A stretch of 64,000 bases of DNA from Edaphobacter acidisoli. Its GTDB lineage: Bacteria; Acidobacteriota; Terriglobia; Terriglobales; Acidobacteriaceae. Positions 34,677-44,043 of the stretch are shown one piece after another. The stretch covers positions 1,984,001 through 2,048,000 of the forward strand of contig NZ_BMJB01000001.1 in assembly GCF_014642855.1 (NCBI RefSeq), written 5' to 3'. Within the stretch, counting starts at the first letter, position 1. Every line of letters begins with the position of its first letter. The notes below the pieces were generated by a model that saw only the letters and a list, made by a program, of their open reading frames with translations, searched no databases and was not told the origin of the DNA. The position numbers and the translations under genes are program-made.

Positions 34677-35465
34677 ATGCCCATCCCCGAACTGATCGTC
34701 ATCGCCATCATCCTGCTCTACCTCCTCAACTCCATCAACATCCTCAAGGAGTACGAGCGTGGCGTCATCTTCCGCCTCGGCCGCGTGCGCGAAGCAGCCA
34801 AAGGCCCCGGCGTCATCTGGGTCTTCCGCCCGCTCGACCAGATCGTCCGCGTCTCCCTCCGCCAGGAGGCCATGGAGGTCCCCCCGCAGGACATCATCAC
34901 CCGCGACAACGTCACCCTCAAGGTCAACGCCGTCATCACCCTCCGCGTCGTCGACCCCACCAAAGCCGTCATCGAAGTCGCCAACTACATCTACCAGACC
35001 TCGCAGTTCTCGCAGACCACCCTGCGCTCCGTCCTCGGCGAAGTCGAGCTCGACCAGCTCCTCTCCCACCGCGACCAGCTCAACTCCCGCATCCAGACCA
35101 TCATCGACGGCCACACCTCGCCCTTCGGCGTCAAAGTAGTCTCCGTCGAGGTCAAGCAGGTCGATCTGCCCGAGTCCATGCTCCGCGCCATGGCCAAGCA
35201 GGCCGAATCCGAGCGCGAGCGCCGCGCCAAGATCATCCACGCCGAAGGCGAATTCGACGCCGCCGCCAAACTCGTTGATGCCGCCAAAGCCATGGCCACC
35301 CAACCCATGACCCTCCAGCTCCGCTACCTCCAGACCCTCACCGAGATAGGTGTCGAGAAGAATACGACCATCGTATTTCCCCTTCCAATGGAGCTGATGA
35401 ACCTGCTAAACAAATCTTTGGCCCCTTCCACAGGCGATAAACCCGCGGAAGAAAACAAAGCGTAG
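34677..35465 (+). CDS. slipin, SPFH/band-7 membrane protein
   Basis: A 262-residue stomatin/slipin-type protein. Residues 4-20 are a membrane anchor ([17 protein letters not shown]), followed by the SPFH domain ([60 protein letters not shown]) and a helical tail with [20 protein letters not shown] (coiled coil). These proteins oligomerise in membranes and help organise microdomains or control proteases such as NfeD partners. No nfeD gene is adjacent. No clear Shine-Dalgarno precedes the ATG; a TACAAT (34629-34634) 42 bp upstream is a likely -10. The SPOR-domain gene follows after 41 bp. Confidence 0.92.
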   Translation: MPIPELIVIAIILLYLLNSINILKEYERGVIFRLGRVREAAKGPGVIWVFRPLDQIVRVSLRQEAMEVPPQDIITRDNVTLKVNAVITLRVVDPTKAVIEVANYIYQTSQFSQTTLRSVLGEVELDQLLSHRDQLNSRIQTIIDGHTSPFGVKVVSVEVKQVDLPESMLRAMAKQAESERERRAKIIHAEGEFDAAAKLVDAAKAMATQPMTLQLRYLQTLTEIGVEKNTTIVFPLPMELMNLLNKSLAPSTGDKPAEENKA

Positions 35466-35506
35466 ATGATCGGGGCCGTCTGAATTGAAATCAGAAGGAC
35501 CCGCCC

Positions 35507-36133
35507 ATGCCCCGCCGCTACGACGACGAACTCGAAGACGCCCCCGAAGAAGACCGCGAGATATCCCTCGGCGCCACCTCCATCATCGGCATCTTCTTTC
35601 TGCTCGCGCTCATCTGCGCCGCCTGCTTCGGCTTCGGCTACGCCATGCGCGGACGCCAGACACCCGCACCCGTAGCCACCACTCCATCCTCAACGCTCGA
35701 AGGCGACGGCCAGGCCAAACCCTCACCCGCCAGCGCCGAACCCGCGCAGACACCGGACACCACAGCCACCGAAACCCAGCCGGCCAGCCAGCCCACACAG
35801 TCCGAAGCCCCGCAGCCCCAGGCCGCCGCACCCATCGAGAACCAACCGGCTCCCACGCTCAAGCCCGTCTCGCTGGCCCGTGCATCCGCTCCCGCCCCTG
35901 TCGCGGTAGACAAGACCGGCACCACCGTAGTCCAGGTCGCAGCCGTCTCCCACAAGCAGGACGCCGAATTCCTCCTACAGGCCCTCAAAAAGCGCGGCTA
36001 CAACGCCACCATCCGCCAGACCCCGCAGGACAAGCTCCTCCACGTCCAACTAGGCCCCTACGCCACCAAAGCCGACGCCACCACCATGCGCAACCGCCTC
36101 GCCGCCGACGGCTACAACGCCATCATCAAATAG
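35507..36133 (+). CDS. SPOR-domain membrane protein
   Basis: A 208-residue bitopic protein. Residues 1-20 are acidic and cytoplasmic, 23-47 form one transmembrane helix (TSIIGIFFLLALICAACFGF), 50-130 are a Pro/Ala/Thr/Gln-rich spacer, and 138-208 a SPOR domain (TVVQVAAVSHKQDAEFLLQA, LHVQLGPYATKADA, NRLAADGYNAIIK). SPOR domains bind peptidoglycan glycans stripped of peptides and often place proteins at division septa. The layout resembles DedD/FtsN-like proteins. It probably shares a transcript with the slipin gene. A role in division is inferred from the domain. Confidence 0.9.
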   Translation: MPRRYDDELEDAPEEDREISLGATSIIGIFFLLALICAACFGFGYAMRGRQTPAPVATTPSSTLEGDGQAKPSPASAEPAQTPDTTATETQPASQPTQSEAPQPQAAAPIENQPAPTLKPVSLARASAPAPVAVDKTGTTVVQVAAVSHKQDAEFLLQALKKRGYNATIRQTPQDKLLHVQLGPYATKADATTMRNRLAADGYNAIIK

Positions 36134-36867
36134 CCATGCCAAATGCAGCGCAGAGAGCAGACCCTGACCAAACAATTGTCATCCTTCCGCGATCCGGGGT
36201 CTCCGGCGAGCTTGTTCGCTGGGGTGGGAAGCGGGAGGACCTGCTTTGCATTTCTTTCTTGCGGGCGCGGGTACGGGTGCCCCAGAGCCTGCCCTGAGCT
36301 TGTCGAAGGGTCTCGTCTTTGAAGCCTGGGTTCATTCGCGCTCCGCGCGAACCGCTTGTCGTTGCTCCTGTCGTTTGCCCTTGTCGTTGCCTTTGCCGTT
36401 GCTCCTGAGATAGGCCCGGACTTCAGTCCGGGCAACAACCAGCCGCAAAAAAAAGGGGCTTCAGCCCCTGGGACCAAGGGCCAAAGGCCCGCTTCATACC
36501 AGCCTGGACAAAGCCCCAGGTACGGTTCTGCTAAAAACTCGCCGACTGTGTCTTTCGCTGGAAGCCGCAGCCTCACCGCGACATGGGTGGGGTCGAATAA
36601 CTCTGCCGTCTGCAAACCCTCCACTACGCCACATTTCCATTCCACAGCAGCATCCCCAGCCTCGCAGGCAAAATGAGGAACCCAGTTCTTATCCCAGCGC
36701 AAAGCGCTGCACACGGAGTGTGGAGCAGGTGAACGCCCTCGCTGTAACCCCTTCTCTTGCCATACACCACAAGCCCGATACCTATGGCCACACAGTTGCT
36801 CCATTGCATAGTGAACCATCCATTTACATCTCCTCGATATTTCTCTAACTAGGTAAAGGAGCACTCC
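36134..36867. repeat. 734-bp nest of interspersed repeats, no gene
   Basis: 36178-36248 is a second copy of the GTCATCCTTCC...GGGAGGACCTGC element seen at 22663. 36261-36340 carries GGGTACGGGTGCCCCAGAGC and CCTGAGCTTGTCGAAGGGTC. 36357-36405 has four tandem 12-13-bp units of the type TGTCGTTGCTCC. 36414-36433 is a palindrome (GCCCGGACT TC AGTCCGGGC) and 36454-36469 another (AGGGGCT TC AGCCCCT). Open frames on both strands here (for example 36112-36864 minus) are translations of repeats. The last about 60 bp are AT-rich and probably hold the promoter of the PEP-CTERM gene. Confidence 0.75.
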
Positions 36868-37455
36868 ATGAACAAGTTACTCGTGGCTCTCGTTCTCTGT
36901 TCCTTCGCGGCTCTTGCGAAGGCGGATTCTATCGTGATCCCCTTCAGCGGCTCAGGGTCCAGCGGAACCATCGCTCCCGGCGAACCGTGGGTCGCCAACG
37001 GTGGCGGCACGACTTCCTGGGGATCGCCCGGCCTCAATCAAGGAGTCCTTGCCTGGTCCGGCTCTGTAAGCAACATCACAGACCTGAGCATCACCTTTAC
37101 CGGGCTTCCGCAAGGCGTCGTCATCGACGACCTCGGGACCATCTGCGGCGGCGGCGCGTATGGCGGCACTGTGCTTTGCACGGGAACTACCGGGGCATAT
37201 TTACCCTACCTATGGACCTCTACCATCAGCAACGGCGGAGACACGATTACGTTCGACGCGCTTCCAGGCGTCACGCTGGGTCCCGGCCAAAGCTACTTTC
37301 TGAACATACTTTTCAGCGGAAGCGAGGGCGATACCGTCAACTTCACAGGTGGCTGGTCCAGTCCCAGCACTGTTCCTGAACCGGGCACAGTCTGGCTCAT
37401 GAGCGCAGGCTGTGCCGCTCTTGGCGACCTCGTCCGTCGCAGACGCAGCCGATAA
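36868..37455 (+). CDS. PEP-CTERM sorting-domain protein
   Basis: A 195-residue exported protein. Residues 1-19 are a signal peptide (MNKLLVALVLCSFAALAKA), the middle is Gly/Ser/Thr-rich with beta character, and the C-terminus is a PEP-CTERM sorting signal: VPEPGTVWLMSAGCAAL then DLVRRRRSR. Such proteins are processed by an exosortase and are typically linked to extracellular polysaccharide. No exosortase gene is in the window. The ATG follows GTAAAGGAGCACTCC, a good Shine-Dalgarno. A strong hairpin and an intrinsic terminator lie downstream. Confidence 0.9.
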   Translation: MNKLLVALVLCSFAALAKADSIVIPFSGSGSSGTIAPGEPWVANGGGTTSWGSPGLNQGVLAWSGSVSNITDLSITFTGLPQGVVIDDLGTICGGGAYGGTVLCTGTTGAYLPYLWTSTISNGGDTITFDALPGVTLGPGQSYFLNILFSGSEGDTVNFTGGWSSPSTVPEPGTVWLMSAGCAALGDLVRRRRSR

Positions 37456-37477
37456 TCGCTATCGTCGATACGAAACA

Positions 37478-37517
37478 TTTCCCCCACTCATGCGAATCGC
37501 CGCATGAATGGGGGAAA
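37478..37517. other. 17-bp imperfect hairpin after the PEP-CTERM gene
   Basis: TTTCCCCCACTCATGCG (37478-37494) pairs with CGCATGAATGGGGGAAA (37501-37517) with one mismatch and a 6-nt loop. No T-run follows, so it may protect the 3' end of the message more than terminate. Confidence 0.6.
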
Positions 37518-37520
37518 ACT

Positions 37521-37803
37521 CTGTCAAGCCCCCAAACCTGCTGAAAACTCTCAAACCGCCAGATAGCAAAGGAGATATTTCTCTCGCAAACGTGGCGGTT
37601 TAGTTTTTCCAATTCTGCGACAATAGAAATAGACAAGAAAAGACCAGGGCTCCGGATTTTCCGGAGCCTTTTGCATTTGCAACCAAAGCAAAATCAAGAC
37701 TTTACGAACAACCCATGCCAAATGAAGACTTTACAAATCGGCCACGCGATAAAGCCAGCCAATTGAAGACTTTACCCAACAAAGTACGGGGTAGGGGGGG
37801 TAC
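37521..37803. repeat. repeat region F, left copy, beside murG
   Basis: It begins CTGTCAAGCCCCCAAACC, has AAACCGCCA and ACGTGGCGGTTTAGTTTTT (37553-37608), three spaced copies of AAGACTTTAC (37696, 37725, 37766) and ends AAAGTACGGGGTAGGGGGGG next to the murG stop. The same modules in the same order and orientation occur at 51335-51600, next to the 3' end of the DUF2127 gene. Confidence 0.75.
37648..37672 (+). terminator. Rho-independent terminator within repeat region F
   Basis: GGCTCCGGA (37648-37656) and TCCGGAGCC (37660-37668) form a 9-bp stem with a 3-nt loop, followed by TTTTGCATTT. The orientation fits transcripts coming from the PEP-CTERM gene. Confidence 0.8.
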
Positions 37804-38874
37804 TCACCGAGCCAGCTCCCGCACCATCCCCGCAATCCGCCCGAGCGCATCCGGATGCGCCAACCCCCGAGCCGCCTCTCCCATCGCAGCCCGCCGCGCA
37901 TCATCCCCGAGAAGCCCCCGGAGCACCCCCAGCAGCCGCTCCTCCGTCAGCTCCCGCTCCACAACCATCTCCGCCGCACCCCGCGCCACGAAGGCGTACG
38001 CATTCTTCCTCTGGTGGTCGTCCGCCGCCTGCGGGAACGGCACCAGCACCGCCGCCCTCCCCGCCGCCGCCAGCTCCGCCATCGTACTCGCCCCGCTCCG
38101 GCACACCACCAGGTCCGCCGCCGCGAACTCCCCCGCCATGTCGTCCAGGTACGGAGTCACCCGCACCCGCTCGAACGGCCCACCCACCGCACGGTACGCC
38201 TCCGCCGTCGACTCCCCATGCCGCGCCCCCGTCTGGTGCACCACGTCGAGGTCCGGAAACTCCCCCAGCAGCCGCTCCGCAATCCTCGGCACCAGCTCAT
38301 TGAACACCCTAGCCCCCTGGCTCGCCCCGAACACCAGAAGCCGCCTCCGCCCACCAGCCTCCTTCGGCGCAATCCCAAAGAACTCCGGCCGCACCGGAGT
38401 CCCGGTCACCTGGGCATTCCGGAAGTACCGCCGCGACTCCTCGAAGTTCACCGCCGCCGCCGAGACCATCCGCCCCACCATCCGGTTCGCCAGCCCCGGC
38501 ACCGCGTTCGGCTCGAACGCCAGCGTCGGCACCCCCAGCAGCACCGCCGCCATCATCGCCGGTCCCGAGGCATACCCCCCAACCCCGACCACGACATCCG
38601 GCCGGAACCGCCGCAGCAACCCCACGCACCGCAAGACCCCCAGCGGAAGATCCGCCAACGTCCGCACCCGCGTCACGGCGGAGACGTTCTTCAACTGCCC
38701 GACCCGAATCAACTCCAGCGGAAACCCCGCCTCCGGCACCAGCCGAGTCTCCAACCCCCGCGCCGTCCCCACAAACCGCACCTCGGCCCCAGCCGAGTCC
38801 CGCAACTCCCGTGCAATCGCCAGCGCCGGAACGACGTGTCCCCCCGTACCGCCGCCCGCAATCAAAACCCGCAT
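37804..38874 (-). CDS. murG: UDP-GlcNAc:lipid I transferase MurG
   Basis: A 356-residue GT28 glycosyltransferase that adds GlcNAc to lipid I to give lipid II on the inner face of the membrane. Motifs: IAGGGTGGHVVPALAIA (residues 4-20), VVGVGGYASGPAM, LVFGASQGARVFNELVP and RSGASTMAELAAAGRAAVLV with the nucleotide-sugar-binding region. The start is ATG 38874, overlapping the ftsW stop by one base (TGATG). It is the last gene of the dcw cluster here; murC, ftsQ, ftsA and ftsZ do not follow. Base composition (about 70% GC in sampled lines) is higher than in murD-murE. Confidence 0.96.
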   Translation of the reverse strand: MRVLIAGGGTGGHVVPALAIARELRDSAGAEVRFVGTARGLETRLVPEAGFPLELIRVGQLKNVSAVTRVRTLADLPLGVLRCVGLLRRFRPDVVVGVGGYASGPAMMAAVLLGVPTLAFEPNAVPGLANRMVGRMVSAAAVNFEESRRYFRNAQVTGTPVRPEFFGIAPKEAGGRRRLLVFGASQGARVFNELVPRIAERLLGEFPDLDVVHQTGARHGESTAEAYRAVGGPFERVRVTPYLDDMAGEFAAADLVVCRSGASTMAELAAAGRAAVLVPFPQAADDHQRKNAYAFVARGAAEMVVERELTEERLLGVLRGLLGDDARRAAMGEAARGLAHPDALGRIAGMVRELAR

Positions 38875-39965
38875 CACTCGATCTCGCGCGTCACGTTCAG
38901 CAGGACGCCCATGCACGCCAGCGTGATGAAGATCGACGTCCCACCCGAAGAGATAAACGGCAGCGGAATCCCCTTCGTCGGCAGCAGCGCCAGCACCACA
39001 CTCATGTTGAAGAAGGCCTGGATCAGGATCGCTGTCGTCAACCCGAACGCCAGGAACCGCGCGAACGGGTCAGTCGACAGAAACGCCGCCCGCAACCCCC
39101 GATAGCCCAGCGCCACGAAGAGCCCCAGCACTAGAATCGCACCCAGCAGCCCCAACTCCTCGCAGATGTTCGCAAAGATGAAGTCCGTCTGCACCTCCGG
39201 CAGATAGAAGAGCTTCTGCACTCCCTCCATCAACCCTCGCCCAAAGACACCCCCCGTCCCCACCGCAATCAGCGACTGCAGGATGTGGAATCCGGTCCCG
39301 CGCGGGTCGGCTTCAGGATTGATAAAAGCCAGCATCCGCGCCCGCCGGAACGCCACATGGAAGAGCATGTAGTAGAGCACCGGAGCGGCAAACATCGCCG
39401 CAACCGCAAAGTACCGCACCCGTAGCCCAGCCAGATATAGCATCAGTGCCGTCACGGCGACGCAGACGACCGCCGTACCCAGGTCCGGTTCCAACAAGAT
39501 GAGCGCGGTAAAGAGGAGCGGCACGGCGACAGCCCGAAGGATCGTCCCTTTCAGGTCGTCCATCTGGTGGATCCGCGTCTGAAGAAAGTAAGCAAGGAAG
39601 AGCACCAATACCGGCTTGGCAAGCTCGGAAGGCTCAAGCGTCGTGCCTGCAATGCGAATCCAGCGGTGCGCGCCATTCATACCGCTCATAGCAAAAACGC
39701 CAACCAGCAGCAACATGGTGATGGTGACTGCCGGAAAAACCACGCGAGGATTGTTGTAGACGCGGTAGTCTACCCGCATCAATCCGACCATCACAAGCAA
39801 CCCGAAGAAAGCCCAGATGGCCTGGCGCAATACATACGAGTATGGCGATCCCAGGTTAGCCTGCGCGACGACTGCCGATGCCGAAAAGACCTGCACCAGC
39901 CCGAACAGCACCAGCAGCAGCACAACTCCGAAGAGCCATTTGTCCACCCCTACCCTCTTCGCCAT
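38874..39965 (-). CDS. ftsW: lipid II polymerase / division protein FtsW
   Basis: A 363-residue SEDS-family protein with about ten transmembrane helices. Recognisable are MNGAHRWIRIAGTTLEPSELAKP (in part), LEPDLGTAVV with the catalytic-region Asp, the extracellular loop near RGTGFHILQSLIAVGTGGVFG (in part) and the C-terminal PTKGIPLPFISSGGTSIF. It polymerises lipid II at the septum together with the class B penicillin-binding protein encoded upstream. It lies 9 bp after murD. GC content rises sharply within this gene toward murG. Confidence 0.95.
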   Translation of the reverse strand: MAKRVGVDKWLFGVVLLLVLFGLVQVFSASAVVAQANLGSPYSYVLRQAIWAFFGLLVMVGLMRVDYRVYNNPRVVFPAVTITMLLLVGVFAMSGMNGAHRWIRIAGTTLEPSELAKPVLVLFLAYFLQTRIHQMDDLKGTILRAVAVPLLFTALILLEPDLGTAVVCVAVTALMLYLAGLRVRYFAVAAMFAAPVLYYMLFHVAFRRARMLAFINPEADPRGTGFHILQSLIAVGTGGVFGRGLMEGVQKLFYLPEVQTDFIFANICEELGLLGAILVLGLFVALGYRGLRAAFLSTDPFARFLAFGLTTAILIQAFFNMSVVLALLPTKGIPLPFISSGGTSIFITLACMGVLLNVTREIE

Positions 39966-39974
39966 GCCATCCTT

Positions 39975-41339
39975 CTATGTCAACGCCAAATCGTTGACGA
40001 ACTGCCGGAACATCCGCCCGCGGTGTTCATAGTTATCAAACTGATCGAAGCTCGAGCAGGCGGGCGACAGCAGCACGACTTCACCAGCGGTCGCGGCCTT
40101 CGCAGCTTCATTGACTGCGGCCTGCAACGTTCCTGCTGAAACCATCTTCACGACTCCCTGCAACTGGCGTTCAATCTTTTCCGCTGCAGAACCAATCGAA
40201 TAAACAGCCTTCACCCGCTCGCGCAACATGTCGGACATCGTGGTGTAATCGGAGTCCTTGTCCTTACCCCCGAGGATTAGGTGGATTCCTTTAGGGAAGG
40301 ACGCGAGCGCCTTCATCGCAGCGTCCACATTGGTCGCCTTCGAGTCGTTATAAAACTCAATTCCGTTTACCGTTCGAACAAATTCCAGCCGGTGCTCTAC
40401 CGCTTTGAACGAAGCCACTGAGGCACGAATCTTCTCTGCCGGAATGCCTGCCAATCGCGCCGCGCACACCGCCGCAAGCACATTTTCAACATTGTGCGAT
40501 CCCTTCAGATGAATCTCCGAGACAGGCATCACCGGCTCAGCTTTGGCGCTCTCACGAGGAATGAACAAAATACTGTCGCCATGTACGAACGCACCCTGCT
40601 TGATGGGCCTTCGTCCGCTAAACCAGAAGACCTGCGCGCGAGTTTTGGCGGCGACCATCTGTGTAGCCTTATCTTCACCGTTGAGTACGAGAAAGTCATC
40701 CGCCTCCTGCCGCTCGGTAATACGCGCCTTAGCAGCTGCATAGGCTTCGAAGCTGCCATGTCGGTCGAGATGGTCCGGCGTGATGTTGAGGACCACGGCA
40801 ATATGCGGATGAAACTCTTCGATCGTCTCCAACTGGAAGCTGGAGACTTCGAGAACGTTGGTGGTCTCGGGCGTGCTGTTCTCAACCAGCTCAATGACCG
40901 GCACGCCGATGTTGCCGCCAACCTGTGTGGGTCCGCCTGCATCGGCAAATATCTTGCCAACTAATGTAGTAGTGGTTGTCTTGCCGTTTGAGCCAGTGAT
41001 TGCCACTATACGTCCTTTGAGGAAACATGAAGCCAGCTCCAACTCGCCGATCACCTTCATGCCATAGTCGAGTGACTGCTTCACCTCTGGCGTGTCCATA
41101 GGAACTCCAGGCGAGACGACGATCAAATCTTGACGGCGAAAGGTCAGCAGCCCGTGACCGCCCGCTTCGACCATGATCCCGGCATCGAGCAGTGCAGGTG
41201 TCTCCTTAGCCAAAGCAGTTGCGCTGCGCGTATCGCTGACTGTGACACGCGCGCCCAACTTGCGTAGAAACATCGCTGCTGAAAGCCCGGATTTGCCCAA
41301 TCCAACAACCAGTACTCGTTTGTTCTTCAAATCCATCAT
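39975..41339 (-). CDS. murD: UDP-MurNAc-L-Ala:D-Glu ligase MurD
   Basis: A 454-residue Mur ligase that adds D-glutamate to UDP-MurNAc-L-alanine. The N-terminal Rossmann part reads KRVLVVGLGKSGLSAAMFL, the ATP loop is TGSNGKTTTTTLVGKIF, followed by NITPDHLDRH and YNDSKATNVDAAMKAL (substrate region). The chosen start is ATG 41339 behind AAGAGGAAA; a TTG at 41360 opens the frame but that purine run is then inside the gene. It is separated from mraY by 22 bp. Confidence 0.95.
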   Translation of the reverse strand: MMDLKNKRVLVVGLGKSGLSAAMFLRKLGARVTVSDTRSATALAKETPALLDAGIMVEAGGHGLLTFRRQDLIVVSPGVPMDTPEVKQSLDYGMKVIGELELASCFLKGRIVAITGSNGKTTTTTLVGKIFADAGGPTQVGGNIGVPVIELVENSTPETTNVLEVSSFQLETIEEFHPHIAVVLNITPDHLDRHGSFEAYAAAKARITERQEADDFLVLNGEDKATQMVAAKTRAQVFWFSGRRPIKQGAFVHGDSILFIPRESAKAEPVMPVSEIHLKGSHNVENVLAAVCAARLAGIPAEKIRASVASFKAVEHRLEFVRTVNGIEFYNDSKATNVDAAMKALASFPKGIHLILGGKDKDSDYTTMSDMLRERVKAVYSIGSAAEKIERQLQGVVKMVSAGTLQAAVNEAAKAATAGEVVLLSPACSSFDQFDNYEHRGRMFRQFVNDLALT

Positions 41340-41361
41340 GACTGAATCTTTCCTCTTCAAG

Positions 41362-42498
41362 CTACCGCAGCTTCAGCGTGGTCAAGGCGAACAGTGCAAA
41401 GACCAGAGCCATGATCCAAAAACGCGCAATCACCTTCGACTCCGACCATCCCATCAATTCGAAGTGATGGTGCAATGGAGCCATCTTGAAGATACGCTTG
41501 CCATTGCGCAGCTTGTAACTGCCAACCTGCAGCATGACGCTGAGGGCCTCAAGAATAAACACTCCTCCGATGAACGGCAGCAGCAATTCTTGCTTGATCA
41601 CCACAGCCAGCGTGCCGATCGCACCGCCTAACGCAAGGCTGCCGACGTCACCCATAAAGACTTCTGCCGGATGGGCGTTGTACCAAAGAAAACCAATGCT
41701 GGCTCCGACCATCGCGCCGCAGAAGACTGTCAGTTCGCTGACCAGCGGCATACGTTGCAACTCAAGATAGTCGCTGAAGACGGCATGCCCGCTAACGTAG
41801 GTAAGTACCGTGAGTGCGCCAGCCGCAATGATGGTGCAGCCAATGGCAAGGCCGTCCAGCCCGTCGGTCAAGTTGACGGCGTTGCTAGAAAACGAGATGA
41901 CTAGCATTACAAAAATGACAAATGGCAGGAACGCCAGCCACCAGAGGTGTGGCACATGCAGCAGGTGATCGATGATGAGGTTCGGACGGAAGTTCTTCGC
42001 AAACGGCACAATCAATTTTGTCGAATACATGCCGTGCAATTCCATTCTTATGAGTACCAGAGCCACGCAAAAGCTGGCTAGCAGTTGCAGGCCGAGCTTG
42101 GCACGCGCCGTCAAGCCAAGGTTGCGGCGATGAACCACCTTGATGTAGTCGTCAGCGAAGCCAATTGCGCCAAAGGCCAACGTAGACAGCATAACCAGCC
42201 ATACCAGCGGGTTCGACAGATCGGACCACAGCAGCGTAGGAACAAAAATGGAGATGCAGATGAGGACCCCACCCATGGTTGGAGTGCCGCTCTTCTTCTG
42301 GTGTGACTGGGGTCCTTCTTCGCGGATGTACTGGCCGATCTGGAACTCTCGCAGCTTCTCAATCACGTAAGGGCCGATCAGCAGGCCGATTAGCAGCGCT
42401 GTCAGGCTCGCAAACACAGTGCGAAACGTGATGTAGCGAAAGATGCGAAAGAGCCGGAAGTAAGGAAATAACTTCTGGTACAGCAGCCAATAGAGCAA
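41362..42498 (-). CDS. mraY: phospho-MurNAc-pentapeptide transferase MraY
   Basis: A 378-residue polytopic enzyme that makes lipid I from UDP-MurNAc-pentapeptide and undecaprenyl phosphate. Motifs: [18 protein letters not shown] with the metal-binding Asp pair, [27 protein letters not shown] and [13 protein letters not shown] with the triple His. About ten transmembrane helices. Translation probably starts at a TTG (42498) preceded by GGCGGAGA. Confidence 0.96.
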   Translation of the reverse strand: MLYWLLYQKLFPYFRLFRIFRYITFRTVFASLTALLIGLLIGPYVIEKLREFQIGQYIREEGPQSHQKKSGTPTMGGVLICISIFVPTLLWSDLSNPLVWLVMLSTLAFGAIGFADDYIKVVHRRNLGLTARAKLGLQLLASFCVALVLIRMELHGMYSTKLIVPFAKNFRPNLIIDHLLHVPHLWWLAFLPFVIFVMLVISFSSNAVNLTDGLDGLAIGCTIIAAGALTVLTYVSGHAVFSDYLELQRMPLVSELTVFCGAMVGASIGFLWYNAHPAEVFMGDVGSLALGGAIGTLAVVIKQELLLPFIGGVFILEALSVMLQVGSYKLRNGKRIFKMAPLHHHFELMGWSESKVIARFWIMALVFALFALTTLKLR

Positions 42499-42663
42499 AA
42501 CGTCTCCGCCTTCGATTCAGAGTGAACTGGTAAATGAGTTATCCAAAGCAAGAAGTCCAAACTAGAAACCGCCAGGAACGTCACAAACTTCAGCTATCTT
42601 AACAGGCCGCAATGCGCGTGGTTATTGCATTTCCACAGTGAACCAAGTCGCATTCCACCACCT

Positions 42664-44043
42664 TCACTCGGGAAGCTCGGCCAATGCCTTTTCCAATTTC
42701 ACACCACGTGATGCCTTAAGCAACACGACATCGCCAGGTTGCAAATGCTCTCTCATCCATTCACCGGCGGCCTGCGGGGTCTCCAGGAAATGAGCCTCGA
42801 GGCCGCTTGCATGCGCGGCCTGTACCATCGCCCTGGCCATTCCGCGAACACCAATCAGAGTGTTCACGCCATGCTGCTTCATGCTACCCCCACAGAGAGC
42901 ATGGAGCGGCTCAGCTTCGGGGCCAAGTTCGAGCATTTCACCTGCGACAACGATATGTCGCTTGCCTGGCATCGTCACCAAAGCATCTACCATGGCATCC
43001 AGCGCACGTGGATTCGAGTTGTAGCAGTCGTTTATTAACGTGGCTCCGTGCCAGTGAATTACTTCTCCACGCTTGTCACCGGCGCGCAGACTGCCTATAG
43101 CTTCCGCGCATTCTGCCAGTCTCATTCCGCTGCGGAGCCCTACTGCAATCGCCGCCAATGCATTCGGAACGTTGTGTCGCCCCAACAGATGAAGTCGCAC
43201 TTCCGCTCGCTCGTTGTGAGCTTCGACGGTGAATGCGACCCCTTCGCTTCCCAGGTCCTGAACCTCCACTGCTCTCACCTCCGCGCTTACATGCAGTCCG
43301 TAAAGCACGGCACGCGAACCCATACCCCGCGCGAAGGACGCCACGTATTTGTCGTCGAAATTCAGTACAGCGATACCGTCCGGAGGCAGTGCCCGGACTA
43401 GTTCGTACTTGGCGCGCGCAATTCCGGCAATGCCATCGGGGAAGAATTCCAGATGAACCGGACCGACGTTCGAGACCACTGCCCAATTTGGTTCTGCGAT
43501 CTTCGCCAATGCAGTAATCTCTCCTGCATGGTTCATGCCCATTTCAAGCACCGCAACCTCGTGTTCGGGTTCGAGGCGAAGCATCTGCAACGGTACTCCA
43601 AAGGCGTTATTCAGATTGCCCGCGGACTTCAGCACTCTGAATTGTGTAGAGAGAACTTGTGCGATCGCCTCCTTCGTCGTCGTTTTTCCTGCTGAACCTG
43701 TCACACCGATAACGCGCCCACCCCAGTCGCGTCGCACGGCATGTGCCAGCGCCTGTAATGCATGGAGTACGCAGTCTTCGCAGTCGGCGACCTTCAGCAA
43801 CCGCGCCTCATCGATCTCTGCTGGAACTAGCCATCGATTGCTCACGACAGCGGCGACTGCTCCGTTAGCAATCGCAGATGCCACGAAGTCGTGGCCGTCG
43901 AGTCGCTCGCCCTTGACGGCAAAAAACAGCTCGCCTGCACCGATAGTGCGCGAGTCGATGCTGTAGCCCAATGCTTCGGCCGCGGTATCAAACTCGCCGT
44001 CGGCATGAATCCAGTCCGCAATCTGCCCCAACGTCAGCCGCAT
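42664..44043 (-). CDS. murF: UDP-MurNAc-tripeptide:D-Ala-D-Ala ligase MurF
   Basis: A 459-residue Mur ligase that adds D-Ala-D-Ala to complete the pentapeptide precursor. Motifs: YSIDSRTIGAGELFFAVKGE in the N-terminal UDP-binding domain, VTGSAGKTTTKEAIAQVL (ATP loop), NLNNAFGVPLQML, EMGMNHAGEI and NDCYNSNPRALDAMV. It starts inside the end of murE (10-bp overlap). A 165-bp gap, without an obvious gene, separates it from mraY. Confidence 0.95.
   Translation of the reverse strand: MRLTLGQIADWIHADGEFDTAAEALGYSIDSRTIGAGELFFAVKGERLDGHDFVASAIANGAVAAVVSNRWLVPAEIDEARLLKVADCEDCVLHALQALAHAVRRDWGGRVIGVTGSAGKTTTKEAIAQVLSTQFRVLKSAGNLNNAFGVPLQMLRLEPEHEVAVLEMGMNHAGEITALAKIAEPNWAVVSNVGPVHLEFFPDGIAGIARAKYELVRALPPDGIAVLNFDDKYVASFARGMGSRAVLYGLHVSAEVRAVEVQDLGSEGVAFTVEAHNERAEVRLHLLGRHNVPNALAAIAVGLRSGMRLAECAEAIGSLRAGDKRGEVIHWHGATLINDCYNSNPRALDAMVDALVTMPGKRHIVVAGEMLELGPEAEPLHALCGGSMKQHGVNTLIGVRGMARAMVQAAHASGLEAHFLETPQAAGEWMREHLQPGDVVLLKASRGVKLEKALAELPE

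Noticed and set aside
36356..36676. 106-codon plus-strand frame with a hydrophobic start resembling a signal peptide
   Set aside because: The hydrophobic start is the TGTCGTTGCTCC tandem run and the rest is palindromic repeat; not a gene.
36112..36864. 250-codon minus-strand frame
   Set aside because: It consists of translated interspersed repeats (for example the segments around PSTSSGQAL and GLKSGPIS) and has no ribosome-binding site.
37478..37517. Classical terminator after the PEP-CTERM gene
   Set aside because: The hairpin is strong but lacks a T-run; it is listed as a hairpin instead, with the T-tailed stem at 37648-37672 as the terminator.
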